Made by a program: the position numbers and the translations under genes. The notes below the pieces were generated by a model, which saw only the letters and a list, made by a program, of their open reading frames with translations, did not search any database and had not been told where the DNA came from. This document shows, one piece after another, positions 1 through 8,265 of a DNA stretch of 64,000 nt. This DNA comes from Sediminicoccus sp. KRV36. GTDB taxonomy: Bacteria; Pseudomonadota; Alphaproteobacteria; Acetobacterales; Acetobacteraceae. Positions within the stretch are counted from its first letter, which is position 1, and every line of letters begins with the position of its first letter. The stretch spans positions 310,001 through 374,000 of the forward strand of contig NZ_CP085081.1 of the NCBI RefSeq assembly GCF_023243115.1. Direction: 5' to 3'.

Positions 1-648
1 TCGGGCGATGCGATGATGGCCATGGAGCAAATCTCGGATCGCGTGCTGCCCTCCGGCTACAGCTACGACTGGACCGGCACCGCCTTCCAGGAGCGCCAGG
101 CGGCCGGGCAAACCGGCGCGCTGATCGCCCTGGCACTGCTCTTTGCCTATCTCTTTCTGGTGGCGCTGTATGAGAGCTGGACGATCCCTGTGCCGGTGCT
201 GCTCTCGGTCGCGGTGGGGGGGCTTGGTTCCTTCACGGCGCTCTACGTCGCCGGCCTGCCCCTCAATGTCTATGCGCAGATCGGGCTGGTCGTGCTGATC
301 GCGCTGGCCGCCAAGAACGGCATCCTGATCATTGAATTCGCCAAGGAGCAGCGCGAGAAAGGCCTGCCCATCCAGGAGGCGGCGGTGCTCGGCTCCAAGA
401 TGCGCTTCCGCGCGGTGATGATGACGAGCTTCGCCTTCATCCTGGGCCTGGTGCCCCTGGTGACGGCGACGGGCGCTGCCGCCCTCTCCCGCCAGGCCGT
501 CGGGCTGCCGGTGTTTGGCGGGATGCTGGCGGCGTCGCTGCTCGGCATCTTCATGATCCCGATGCTCTATGTGGTGTTCCAGTCGCTGCGCGAGCGCCTG
601 AAGGGGATGCTCGGCATGGGCAAGGCGGAGCCGGCCAAAGCCCACTGA
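1..648 (+). CDS. RND efflux pump inner-membrane permease, C-terminal fragment
   Basis: The reading frame is open from the first base, so the gene starts upstream and only about 215 C-terminal residues are present. They match the end of an AcrB/MexB-type (HAE1) proton-driven drug or solute exporter. Visible are hydrophobic helices around [34 protein letters not shown] and [19 protein letters not shown]; the [12 protein letters not shown] stretch is the usual signature of transmembrane helix 11 in this family. The protein ends with a short basic tail (LRERLKG). Its periplasmic adaptor gene is presumably to the left, outside the window. Substrate cannot be told from this part. Confidence 0.9.
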   Translation, partial: SGDAMMAMEQISDRVLPSGYSYDWTGTAFQERQAAGQTGALIALALLFAYLFLVALYESWTIPVPVLLSVAVGGLGSFTALYVAGLPLNVYAQIGLVVLIALAAKNGILIIEFAKEQREKGLPIQEAAVLGSKMRFRAVMMTSFAFILGLVPLVTATGAAALSRQAVGLPVFGGMLAASLLGIFMIPMLYVVFQSLRERLKGMLGMGKAEPAKAH

Positions 649-683
649 AGGAAGGTGCCGGAGGCCGGGCTCCTGGCAGGGTC

Positions 684-718
684 GGGGGCCAGATCGGGGG
701 CAGGGCCCCTGGCTCCCC
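684..718. terminator. Possible bidirectional hairpin between convergent genes
   Basis: An imperfect inverted repeat (GGGGGCCAG at 684-692 against CTGGCTCCCC at 709-718) lies between the end of the RND gene and the end of the convergent DUF2889 gene. There is no T-run, so this is a placement-based suggestion. Confidence 0.3.
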
Positions 719-1312
719 TCAGATCGGCGTTTCCTCGACCTTTTCCGCCAGGTCGCTCCATTCCGGCCACTTCTTGCGCACGACGGGGCTGTTCGGCGCA
801 TAGGCATGGCAGGTGCCGAGCAGGGCCGGGCGCTTGCGGGGCGCGCCCTCGGCCTCGGCCTTGCGCTGCGCCGATTGGCGCCGGTGCCGCAACGGCCACA
901 TCGTCTGGAAGGCCACCGTGCCCATCTGGGCCAGGACCTCGCGCAGATGGGTGCAGCCCAGCACGCCGCCGACGCGCTCATTCACCGCGCGGTTGAAGCC
1001 GGGCCCGATGGACAGCCCCGCCAGATTGGCAAAGGCCGGCGTGGCCCCGGGGCAGACGGCGAAGGGCGTATGGTCGGACGCTGCCTCACAGGCGACGATC
1101 AGCATGTCCTCATTGATGGTCATGCGCACCCACATGCCATGGATCGGATCGCCCGGGCCGACCTGGCCGCGATGCTCGGAGGGAAAGCCGTAGGTCTTGG
1201 TGTCCGTCAGATGCGCCTCGATATCCACCAGGCCATCCTCCCGGACATAGCCGCGCAACTGGATATCGCGCAGGTGTTCGAGCTTGCGGGGGGCGGGGGC
1301 GGAGAGTGGCAT
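719..1312 (-). CDS. DUF2889 family protein
   Basis: A 197-residue cytoplasmic protein of unknown function. The conserved blocks of DUF2889 are readable: RKLEHLRDIQLRGY near the start, a middle segment DGLVDIEAHLTDTKTY, and LSIGPGFNRAVNERVGGVLG followed by CTHLREVLAQMGTVAFQT near the end. The start was set at the ATG at 1312 because the family begins shortly before the RKLEHLRDIQ block; the frame stays open further upstream but would run into secB on the other strand. It is divergent from secB. The C-terminus is basic and low-complexity. No enzyme activity can be assigned from the sequence. Confidence 0.85.
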   Translation of the reverse strand: MPLSAPAPRKLEHLRDIQLRGYVREDGLVDIEAHLTDTKTYGFPSEHRGQVGPGDPIHGMWVRMTINEDMLIVACEAASDHTPFAVCPGATPAFANLAGLSIGPGFNRAVNERVGGVLGCTHLREVLAQMGTVAFQTMWPLRHRRQSAQRKAEAEGAPRKRPALLGTCHAYAPNSPVVRKKWPEWSDLAEKVEETPI

Positions 1313-1439
1313 GCCCCAGAGATAGGCTTTTGATGCGCTGCCGCAAAGGGCAAAGGCAGGGCCGGGCCTGCCGGCGACTCTGGCGGCCTTGGCCGCCGCG
1401 TGGTAGCCGCGCCCATCCGCATTGACCGAAGGCGATCCC

Positions 1440-1919
1440 ATGTCCGACCAGCCCAACACCCCCGCAAACGGAAGCTCCGCCCAGGAGCCCATGCCGATCG
1501 TGCTCAACATCCAGTTCACCAAGGATCTTTCCTTCGAGGTGCCCGGCGCCCCGGAGATCTTCGCCACCCTGCGCGAGCAGCCGCGGGTGGACCTGGCGCT
1601 GGATGTGCAGGCCCGCCCCATCCAGGAAGGCCAGAACGTCTTTGAAGTGTCGCTGATGATCCGCGCCGATGCGAAGGTGGGGGAGACGCCCTGCTTCATC
1701 GCCGAGCTCACCTATTGCGGCATCTTCACGATCACCGTGCCGCAGGAGCATCTGGAGCCGGTGCTGCTGGTGGAATGCCCCCGGCTGCTCTTTCCCTTCG
1801 CCCGCAACATCCTCGCCGATGTGACGCGTGAGGGCGGCTTCCCGCCCGTGATGCTGAACCCGATCGATTTCGTGCAGCTGTGGCAGAATCGCCGCAACCA
1901 GCCCGTGGGCAATGCCTGA
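1440..1919 (+). CDS. secB: Protein-export chaperone SecB
   Basis: SecB is the cytosolic tetrameric chaperone that holds precursor proteins unfolded and passes them to SecA. The 159-residue product has the SecB core: PIVLNIQFTKDLSFEVPGAP at about residues 18-37, then FEVSLMIRADAKVGETPCFIAELTYCGIF and the C-terminal FPFARNILADVTREGGFPPVML followed by PIDFVQLW. Length is normal for alphaproteobacterial SecB. The ATG at 1440 gives the usual polar N-terminal tail (SDQPNTPANGSS); an upstream in-frame codon at 1422 is less likely. The gene stands alone, divergent from the DUF2889 gene. Confidence 0.95.
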   Translation: MSDQPNTPANGSSAQEPMPIVLNIQFTKDLSFEVPGAPEIFATLREQPRVDLALDVQARPIQEGQNVFEVSLMIRADAKVGETPCFIAELTYCGIFTITVPQEHLEPVLLVECPRLLFPFARNILADVTREGGFPPVMLNPIDFVQLWQNRRNQPVGNA

Positions 1920-2101
1920 ACGGGCAAGCCCTGGGCGAGGTGGGCTAGAGCTGCGGTAGGTCCTGTCGGCCCAACCTGACTGGTCCGTAGCTGCCGCGGC
2001 GCAGCGCCGTGACCAGGGCATATCGGGGCCGCGCGGCCCCTTACTGGGAGCTGTGTGGCACCCTGCGGGTTGCAAATTCGCAAAGAATTTACACGCAGGG
2101 C

Positions 2102-2131
2102 TTGCATTCATTTAATTTCACTCGCTTTAAT
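2102..2131 (+). promoter_or_regulatory. Candidate sigma-70 promoter upstream of the aminotransferase
   Basis: TTGCAT at 2102-2107 and TTTAAT at 2126-2131 are separated by 18 bases in a locally AT-rich patch, 30 bases before the aminotransferase start. A small perfect stem (TTAACC-GAA-GGTTAA, 2144-2158) follows and contains the likely ribosome-binding GAAGG. Confidence 0.45.
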
Positions 2132-2162
2132 GGACGCCAGACCTTAACCGAAGGTTAACCGT

Positions 2163-3365
2163 ATGGCTCCTGTGCCGATGGCGTTCCCCAGCCCGTCCCG
2201 TCCCCTCCTGCGCTTCCCGCAGGAGATTGCGGGGGCGCCACCGGCTCTGCATCTCTCACCGCCCCATCTGGCGGGCGGTGAGCTTGAGATGCTGCGCCTT
2301 TCCCTCGAATCGGGATGGCTCGCGCCGGCCGGGCCAGGCCTGACCGCCTTCGAGGAGGAGTTGACCGCCGTCATGCGGCTCCCGCATGCACTGGCCACGG
2401 CTTCCGGCACGGCGGCGCTGCATATGGGCTTTCGCCTGCTGGGCGTCGGGCTGGGGGATGAAGTCTGGGCGCCCAGCCTGACCTTCGTGGCCACGGTGGC
2501 GCCCGCCGTGCAGATGGGCGCCACGCCGCGCTTCCTCGATGCGGACCCGGCGAGCTGGACACTGGACCCGCATCTGCTGCGGGAGGAGCTTGCCGCCGCG
2601 GCCCGGCGCGGGCGCCTGCCGCGCTGCGTGGTGCCGGCGGATCTCTACGGGCAGCCCACGGACATGGCCGCGATCCGGGCCGCCTGCGAGAATTGGGGCG
2701 TCCCCGTATTGTCGGACAGCGCCTGCGCCCTGGGGGCCATGCAGCATGGCATGCCCGCCGGCCATGGCGCCAACCTCGTCGCCCTCAGCTTCAACGGCAA
2801 CAAGATCATCACGGCGGGCGGCGGCGGGGCACTGCTCTCTGAGGATGCAAGCCTGATTGCCCGCGCGCGCAGCCTGGCGACACAAGCCAAGGAGCCGGGG
2901 GCCCACTACCAGCATGAAACCACTGGCTTCAATTACGCGATGAGCTCGCTGCTGGCGGCGGTCGGCCGCGCGCAATTGCCAAGCCTGGCCGAACGCGTGG
3001 CCGCCCGTCGCGCCATCTTCGCCCGATACGTCACGGCGCTGGGGCAGATCCCGGGCTTGAGCTTCATGCCCGAGCCCGGCTGGGCCAGCTCCTCACGCTG
3101 GCTCACCGTGATGCAGGTGGACCCGCGCGATTTTGGCGTCGATCGCGAGGCGCTGCGGCGGGCCCTGGCCGAACAGGGCATCGAGAGCCGTCCGGTCTGG
3201 AAGCCGCTGCATCTGCAGCCGGCCTTCCGGGAGGCGCCGGCCATCGGCGGCGCGGTCGCGGCGGGGTTGTTCGAGCGCGGGCTTTGCCTGCCCTCGGGCA
3301 GCGGCATGGGTGCGGCCGAGCAGCTGCGCGTCATTGGCATCATTCGCGCCATGCACCGGCGGTGA
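2163..3365 (+). CDS. DegT/DnrJ/EryC1/StrS-type sugar aminotransferase
   Basis: A 400-residue PLP enzyme of the family that transfers an amino group to nucleotide-linked keto-sugars. Readable motifs are SGTAALHMGFRLLGVG (cofactor phosphate region), a proline-rich strand after DEVWAPSLTFVATV, SDSACALGAM (the usual D/S-A contact with the PLP ring) and SFNGNKIITAGGGGALL, whose lysine is the expected Schiff-base residue. The substrate loop region RPVWKPLHLQPAF is also typical. The ATG at 2163 has GAAGG eight bases upstream. It is followed after 9 bases by two glycosyltransferase genes, so it probably makes or modifies a sugar for a surface glycan. Confidence 0.9.
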   Translation: MAPVPMAFPSPSRPLLRFPQEIAGAPPALHLSPPHLAGGELEMLRLSLESGWLAPAGPGLTAFEEELTAVMRLPHALATASGTAALHMGFRLLGVGLGDEVWAPSLTFVATVAPAVQMGATPRFLDADPASWTLDPHLLREELAAAARRGRLPRCVVPADLYGQPTDMAAIRAACENWGVPVLSDSACALGAMQHGMPAGHGANLVALSFNGNKIITAGGGGALLSEDASLIARARSLATQAKEPGAHYQHETTGFNYAMSSLLAAVGRAQLPSLAERVAARRAIFARYVTALGQIPGLSFMPEPGWASSSRWLTVMQVDPRDFGVDREALRRALAEQGIESRPVWKPLHLQPAFREAPAIGGAVAAGLFERGLCLPSGSGMGAAEQLRVIGIIRAMHRR

Positions 3366-3374
3366 TGCGGGGCC

Positions 3375-4622
3375 TTGGCGCGGATCCTCTACCTGCACCA
3401 GCATTTCTCCACGCCGGCCGGCACCACCGGGACGCGCAGCCACGGCTTTGCCAGGGCGCTCGCGCAGCGGGGCCATGCGGTGACCCTGGCCTGCGGCCAA
3501 TGGCATGGCGCCGTCACCGGGCTTGAGGGGCCGTTCCGGCGCGGCCAGAGGCAGGGCCGCCTGGCCGGCTTCGAGGTGGTGGAATTCGCCATAGGCTGTG
3601 GCAATGCGATGGGCCTCGCGGCCCGCAGCGCAGCCTTCCTGCGCTATGCCGCGCGCACATCCTGGCTGGCGGCGCGGCGCGACTGGGATCTGGTGATCGC
3701 GAGTTCGACGCCGCTCACCGTAGCACTCCCCGCGCTCCTCGCGCAGCGCCTCAAGGGCACGCCCTTCCTGTTCGAGATCCGCGATCCCTGGCCGGAATTG
3801 CCCGCCGCGATGGGGCTGCGGGCGCCAGCTCTGCTGGCCGGGATGGAGCGTCTGGCCCGCGCGGCCTGCCAGGGGGCGAGTGGCGTGGTCGCGCTCACCG
3901 CGGGCATGGGGGAGACGGCGCTGGCGCGCGGCGCCCGGGCCGAGGGCCTGCACATCATCGGCCAGGGCTGCGACCTTGATATCTTTGGGCCACAGATCGC
4001 GCCCTGGCGGCCGCATCAGGCCTCCAGCCAGGAGGTGCTGGCCGTCTATGCCGGCGCGCATGGGCGCGCCAATGGCCTGCATCTGCTGCTGGACACCGCC
4101 GCGCGCCTGCAGGCGGCGGGGGAGCGGCGCCTGCGCATCCTGCTGGTGGGCGAGGGCAGCGAAAAGCCCGCGCTGATGCGGCAGGCCGGGGTGCTGGGCC
4201 TGCGCAACCTCAGCTTCGTCGACCCCATGCCCAAGCGGGAATTGGCGCGGCTTCTGGCGGGCAGCCAGATCGGGCTGCTCTGCCTCGCCCCGGTGCCGGA
4301 ATTTGCGGAATGGACCGCGCCGAACAAGCTGATGGACTACCTGGCCGCCGGCCGCCCCGTGCTCTCCACCGTGCCGGGCGAGGCGGCGCGGCTGCTCGAA
4401 GCCGGGGGCTGCGGCGAAACCCACGCCGATCCGGCGCGACTGGCCGCTGCCCTGATGCGCCTCGTGGCGCAGCCTGGCCAGCGGGAGGCAATGGGCCTCG
4501 CCGCGCGGCGCCTCGCGGAGCGCAGCCATGACAGGCGCCTCCTCGCCGCGCGCTTCGTCGCGGTGGTCGAGGCCGCGCTGCGGCCGCGGGCGGTTCCGCT
4601 CAAGAGGCTGGCGGACGCATGA
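3375..4622 (+). CDS. Family 4 (GT-B) glycosyltransferase, WcaI-like
   Basis: A 415-residue nucleotide-sugar glycosyltransferase with two Rossmann-like domains. The N-terminus ARILYLHQHFSTPAGTTGTR is typical of exopolysaccharide GT4 enzymes; FLFEIRDPWPELP is the domain-linking acceptor region, and the C-terminal donor-binding half includes LAVYAGAHGRANGLHLLLD and PNKLMDYLAAGRPVLSTVPG. The start is a TTG at 3375: an in-frame stop lies at 3363-3365 and no ATG or GTG precedes the conserved ARILYLHQ. It follows the aminotransferase closely and overlaps the next gene by four bases (ATGA), indicating one operon. Confidence 0.9.
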   Translation: MARILYLHQHFSTPAGTTGTRSHGFARALAQRGHAVTLACGQWHGAVTGLEGPFRRGQRQGRLAGFEVVEFAIGCGNAMGLAARSAAFLRYAARTSWLAARRDWDLVIASSTPLTVALPALLAQRLKGTPFLFEIRDPWPELPAAMGLRAPALLAGMERLARAACQGASGVVALTAGMGETALARGARAEGLHIIGQGCDLDIFGPQIAPWRPHQASSQEVLAVYAGAHGRANGLHLLLDTAARLQAAGERRLRILLVGEGSEKPALMRQAGVLGLRNLSFVDPMPKRELARLLAGSQIGLLCLAPVPEFAEWTAPNKLMDYLAAGRPVLSTVPGEAARLLEAGGCGETHADPARLAAALMRLVAQPGQREAMGLAARRLAERSHDRRLLAARFVAVVEAALRPRAVPLKRLADA

Positions 4623-5812
4623 TTGTGCTGCTTTCCGCCGCGCATCCGGGCGATGACATGCGGGTGGTCCGCAAGGAGGGCGCGGCGCTGGTGGCGGCCG
4701 GCTGGCCGGTCACGCATCTCTGCCCGGGGCCGGCCGGTTCGGTGGCCGGCGTGGTGGCGGGCGTGGTGGTCGAGGCGGTGGCCGGTCCGTCGCGCTGGCG
4801 GCGCTGGCGGGCGCTTCATGCCCGGTGCGTGGCGTTGCGGCCGCGCGTGATCCATGCCTCAGAGCCGGATGCCTGGGCGCTGGCGCTGCTGGCGGGGTGG
4901 CGCTGCGGCGCCAAGGTCGTGCTGGATGTGCATGAACACTATCCCTCGCGCCTCGATACGCGGCTGCCGGCCTGGCTGCGGCCGCTGGCGCGCGGCGCGA
5001 TCCGGCTGGCCATGCGCGGCATGGGCCGCCGGGCCGATGCGGTCGTGCTGGCGAAGGATGGCCTGGCCGAGGAGTTCCCCGGCGCCCGGCGCCGCGTGGC
5101 GGTGCGCAACCACGCCCTGGTGCCCGAGGGCCTGCCGCGCCGGCGGCACCGGGCGGGCCCGGTCACCTTGCTGCATCTGGGCGCCATCGGCGTGGCGCGC
5201 GGCTGGCCCGTCCTGCTGGCGGCGCTGGCGCAAAGCCCCGGGGATACGCGCCTGCTGATCATCGGTCGCTTCACCGATGGCAGCGAAGGCGCCTTCCGCG
5301 CCGCCGCCGCAGCGATGCACCTGGCGCCCCGCATCGAGATCGCCGGCTGGATGCCGGCCGAAGCCGCCCTCGCGCGGGCCGCGGCCGAGGCGGATATCAA
5401 TCTCGTGCTGTTTCAGCCGGGCGAGGAGAATCACCGACTCGCCCTGCCGCACAAGTTGTTTGACGGCATGGCGCTGGGCCTGCCGGTCATCGCGCCGGAT
5501 TTTGCCCCCGGCGTGGCGGAGATCATCCGGGACAGCGGCTGCGGCCTGCTGGTGGATGTCACAGACCCCGCCGCCATCGCCGTCGCCGTGGCCACCCTGA
5601 CCGACCCCGCGCGACGCGCCGCGCTGGGTGATGCCGGCTGGCAGGCCGCGCGCGGCGCCTGGGGCTGGCCGGCAGAGGCGGCGAAGCTGGTGGCGCTCTA
5701 CCGCGAGCTGTTGGGCGAAGCCCGCCTCAGCGATACCAGCGCGTCGGCAGATACATCACGATCTCCGGCACATAGGTGCACAGCAGCAGCACACCCAGCA
5801 GCGGCACCATGA
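4619..5812 (+). CDS. GT-B glycosyltransferase, third gene of the glycan operon
   Basis: A 397-residue family 4-like glycosyltransferase. The acceptor half has VVLDVHEHYPSRLDTRLPAW, and the donor half has VTLLHLGAIGVARGWPVLLAAL, RIEIAGWMPAEAALARAAAE and the nucleotide-sugar segment RLALPHKLFDGMALGLPVIA. The start overlaps the preceding stop (ATGA), which suggests coupled translation. The last 28 codons run into the opposite-strand dctM gene (86-base tail-to-tail overlap). That tail is serine- and alanine-rich and not family-like, so the functional protein probably ends near YRELLGEA. Acceptor and sugar are unknown. Confidence 0.85.
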   Translation: MIVLLSAAHPGDDMRVVRKEGAALVAAGWPVTHLCPGPAGSVAGVVAGVVVEAVAGPSRWRRWRALHARCVALRPRVIHASEPDAWALALLAGWRCGAKVVLDVHEHYPSRLDTRLPAWLRPLARGAIRLAMRGMGRRADAVVLAKDGLAEEFPGARRRVAVRNHALVPEGLPRRRHRAGPVTLLHLGAIGVARGWPVLLAALAQSPGDTRLLIIGRFTDGSEGAFRAAAAAMHLAPRIEIAGWMPAEAALARAAAEADINLVLFQPGEENHRLALPHKLFDGMALGLPVIAPDFAPGVAEIIRDSGCGLLVDVTDPAAIAVAVATLTDPARRAALGDAGWQAARGAWGWPAEAAKLVALYRELLGEARLSDTSASADTSRSPAHRCTAAAHPAAAP

Positions 5813-7007
5813 AGGGCATGACGCCGCGCGCCGCATCCTCGAAGGAAATGCCGCCGACCCGCGCCAGGATGAACAGCACGATCCCCACGGGTGGCGTCAG
5901 CAGCCCGATGCAGAGATTGAGCACCATGATCAGCCCGAAATGCACCGGGTCCACGCCGATGCTCTCCATGATGGGCAGCATGATCGGCACCAGGATGAGA
6001 ATGGCGGGCAAGGGCTCGATCGCGAGGCCGACGAGCAGCAGAAACACATTGGCGATCAGCAGGATCAGCCATTTCTGCTCCGTGATGGCGAGAACCCAGC
6101 CGACGACCTGTTCGCTGACGCGCGTCGTCGTCAGCAGCCATCCGAAGATTTCCGAGGCGGCGACGATGAGCAGGATGGTGGCCGTCACCTCCACCGTCTC
6201 GAAGCTCACTTTGCAGATCGCGCGGAAGCCGAGCGTGCGATAGACGATGACGCCCAGGAACAGCGCATAGGCCACGGCGCAGATGGCGCCTTCGGTGGGT
6301 GTAAACAGGCCGAAGCGCATGCCGCCGATGATCAGCACCGGCGTCAGCAGCGGCAGCAGGCCGCGCATCAGCGAACGGCCAAGTTCATACAGCCGGAACT
6401 TCGCATCCGCGCCGTAGCCGTAGCGGCGCGCATACCACCAGACCATGACCATCAGGCAGAAGGCGAGCAGCAGTCCGGGCACGATGCCCGCGGCAAACAG
6501 CTGCCCAATGCTCGCATTGGCCGAGACGCCATAGATCACCAGCGGCAGCGAGGGCGGCAGCAGCGGCCCCAGCATCGAGCTCGCCGCCGTGATGCCGACG
6601 GCGAATTTCGGGTCATAGCCATGCGCGCGCATGGCCCGCACCTCGATGGTCCCCAGCCCCGCCGCATCGCCCACCGCCGTGCCGCTCATGCCCGCGAACA
6701 CCACGGAACCCACGACATTCACCTGGCCCAATCCGCCGCGCATCCAGCCGACGGCGGCCACGGCGAAGTCGTAGATGCGCTCGGTGATGCCGGAGGAGTT
6801 CATCAGCATGCCGGCGAAGATGAAGAAGGGCACGCAGAGCAGCGGGAAACTATCCACGCCGCCGACCATGCGATGCACGATGGCCAGCAGCGGGATCGAG
6901 CCATCCACCAGCGCGAAGATGATGGAGGCCCCGGCCAGCGCGATGGCGACGGGAAGCCCCAGCGCCAGCAGGCCGAAGAAGCCGAACAGCAGGATCGTCG
7001 CGGTCAT
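5727..7007 (-). CDS. dctM: TRAP transporter large permease, DctM subunit
   Basis: A 426-residue membrane protein that forms the sodium- or proton-coupled carrier of a tripartite ATP-independent periplasmic transporter. It begins TATILLFGFFGLLALGLPVA and contains the family blocks FPLLCVPFFIFAGMLMNSSG, GGLGQVNVVGSVVFAGMSG, SSMLGPLLPPSLPLVIYG, LTPVLIIGGMRFGLFTPTEG and LNLCIGLLTPPVGIVLF, with about 12 hydrophobic segments. The ATG at 7007 was chosen because the longer open frame upstream (to 7337) crosses a palindromic repeat and dctQ. No DctP receptor gene is nearby, so the substrate is unknown. Confidence 0.93.
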   Translation of the reverse strand: MTATILLFGFFGLLALGLPVAIALAGASIIFALVDGSIPLLAIVHRMVGGVDSFPLLCVPFFIFAGMLMNSSGITERIYDFAVAAVGWMRGGLGQVNVVGSVVFAGMSGTAVGDAAGLGTIEVRAMRAHGYDPKFAVGITAASSMLGPLLPPSLPLVIYGVSANASIGQLFAAGIVPGLLLAFCLMVMVWWYARRYGYGADAKFRLYELGRSLMRGLLPLLTPVLIIGGMRFGLFTPTEGAICAVAYALFLGVIVYRTLGFRAICKVSFETVEVTATILLIVAASEIFGWLLTTTRVSEQVVGWVLAITEQKWLILLIANVFLLLVGLAIEPLPAILILVPIMLPIMESIGVDPVHFGLIMVLNLCIGLLTPPVGIVLFILARVGGISFEDAARGVMPFMVPLLGVLLLCTYVPEIVMYLPTRWYR

Positions 7008-7053
7008 GGCGCTGCCCCTTGACCGAAGCGCCTTGCATCGGAATGAAAAAGCG

Positions 7054-7173
7054 GCCTCCGGCGGCTGGGGCCGAAAGGCCCCAGACCCCGATCCTTCGCG
7101 CTCGTCCGCCAAGTCGCGATCTGCCTTGGGTCCACGAAAGGGGTCTGGGGCCTCGGCCCCAGCCGCCGGAGGC
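7054..7173. repeat. Long inverted repeat between dctQ and dctM
   Basis: A 36-base arm at 7054-7089 is the reverse complement of a 34-base arm at 7140-7173; the only difference is a two-base insertion. The arms are separated by 50 bases. Each arm is itself nearly palindromic (GGGGCC / GGCCCC cores). The structure fills most of the 199-base gap inside the dctQ-dctM operon. It resembles the GC-rich intergenic palindromes common in Acetobacteraceae genomes and may act as an mRNA stabiliser or partial terminator; this is inference. Confidence 0.8.
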
Positions 7174-7206
7174 TCTGTTCTGTTCGAGCGGCCATGCGCA
7201 ACCGGG

Positions 7207-7758
7207 TCATGCCAGTACATCCTGCGCGCTCGGCGCATCGCCATGCCGCCAGCGGCGCCAGACCCACCATGCCTCGCGCAGGAACATCGCGATGAAGCCC
7301 GCCGCCACCGGCCAGTAAACCCAGGCGAGTGAGGCATCCAGGCTGTCCATCGGCATCACGCCCATCCGCTCGGAGAGGTCCACGCTGATCCAGGCGCCGA
7401 AACCCCAGAAGGCCAGGCGGCATGCATCCTGAAAGGCCCAGAGGACCCGGCGCGCGCCCATGGGTAGCGCCATTTCCAGCGCCTCGACGCGGATATGCGT
7501 GCCCCGCCGCACCGCGCCCGCGCTGCCGATGAAGGTCAGGATGATCAGCAGGTAGCGTGCCACCTCCTCGGTCCAGGCCACGCTGTCATTCAGCACGTAG
7601 CGGCTGAAGAACTGCGTGAAGACGAGGATGCCGAGCACCCAGAGCAGGCCGAGGCCGAACCAGTCCTCGATGCCATAGTTCCGAAAGGAGAAATGGCGCA
7701 GATCGTCGGCATAGCCGGCCTCCTGCGCTTCCGCGATTCCCTCGAAGGGCTTGTCCAA
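7207..7758 (-). CDS. dctQ: TRAP transporter small permease, DctQ subunit
   Basis: A 183-residue membrane protein with four hydrophobic helices, the partner of DctM in a TRAP transporter. Family features are FTQFFSRYVLNDSVAWTEEV and ARYLLIILTFIGSAGAVRRG with THIRVEAL directly after, the classic DctQ block, and a C-terminal helix AWVYWPVAAGFIAMFLREAW. It precedes dctM in transcription order, separated by a large inverted repeat. The N-terminal extension (about 30 polar residues) is typical. No receptor gene follows or precedes, so this is an orphan permease pair within the window. Confidence 0.9.
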   Translation of the reverse strand: MDKPFEGIAEAQEAGYADDLRHFSFRNYGIEDWFGLGLLWVLGILVFTQFFSRYVLNDSVAWTEEVARYLLIILTFIGSAGAVRRGTHIRVEALEMALPMGARRVLWAFQDACRLAFWGFGAWISVDLSERMGVMPMDSLDASLAWVYWPVAAGFIAMFLREAWWVWRRWRHGDAPSAQDVLA

Positions 7759-7827
7759 GACGCTTCCCCAACCTTGCTTTGTGGGGGAGTGTATCGGATC
7801 GCGCCCCGCTGGCGACTTAATCCCGCT

Positions 7828-8265
7828 TCATGCGTTCCGTGCCTGGTCCAGGGCCTCGCGCAGGCGGCGGAGGGCCGGCAGCAGGCTCTCCGGCGGAGCG
7901 CCCAAATGGGAAGCGACCGGTGCGAGGTCAGCCGTCACCAGGGCAATCGCCGCTTCGCGCCGCGCGCGCCCGGCCTCGGTCAGCATGACGCGCTTGCCGC
8001 GCGCATCCGCCGGGTCGGGGTCGAGGCGGATGAAGCCGCGTTCTTCCAGCCGTTGCAGCGTATTGGTCATGGTCGCCTTGCTCACCTCGAAGGCACGGGC
8101 GATCTGGGCGGGGCCACGCCCATCCCCCAGCCGGACCAGATGGTTCAGCACGGTGAACTGCGGCAGGCGCAGCCCATCGGGCTGCAGCCTCTCGAAGCGG
8201 TTGCGCGCCAGCTGCTCGATGATGCCGATCTCGTTCAGCAGGGCGAAGATAGGCGAATCGGGCAT
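7828..8265 (-). CDS. MarR-family transcriptional regulator
   Basis: A 145-residue dimeric winged-helix regulator. The DNA-binding part reads LPQFTVLNHLVRLGDGRGPA, QIARAFEVSKATMTNTLQRL (recognition helix) and EERGFIRLDPDPADARGKRV (wing). The ATG at 8265 overlaps the stop of the upstream Tat-nitroreductase gene by one base, so the two are co-transcribed and probably share the palindromic sites before that gene. A longer open frame upstream is only the antisense shadow of the nitroreductase gene. The likely role is autoregulation of the pair in response to a small aromatic or oxidant ligand (inference). Confidence 0.9.
   Translation of the reverse strand: MPDSPIFALLNEIGIIEQLARNRFERLQPDGLRLPQFTVLNHLVRLGDGRGPAQIARAFEVSKATMTNTLQRLEERGFIRLDPDPADARGKRVMLTEAGRARREAAIALVTADLAPVASHLGAPPESLLPALRRLREALDQARNA

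Noticed and set aside
719..1711. 330-codon version of the DUF2889 gene
   Set aside because: The upstream 133 codons are antisense to secB and do not resemble the family; the ATG at 1312 gives the normal protein.
5628..7022. A 464-codon plus-strand frame rich in Q, H, D and R
   Set aside because: Antisense shadow of dctM; composition is typical of the reverse complement of a membrane-protein gene and no family motif is seen.
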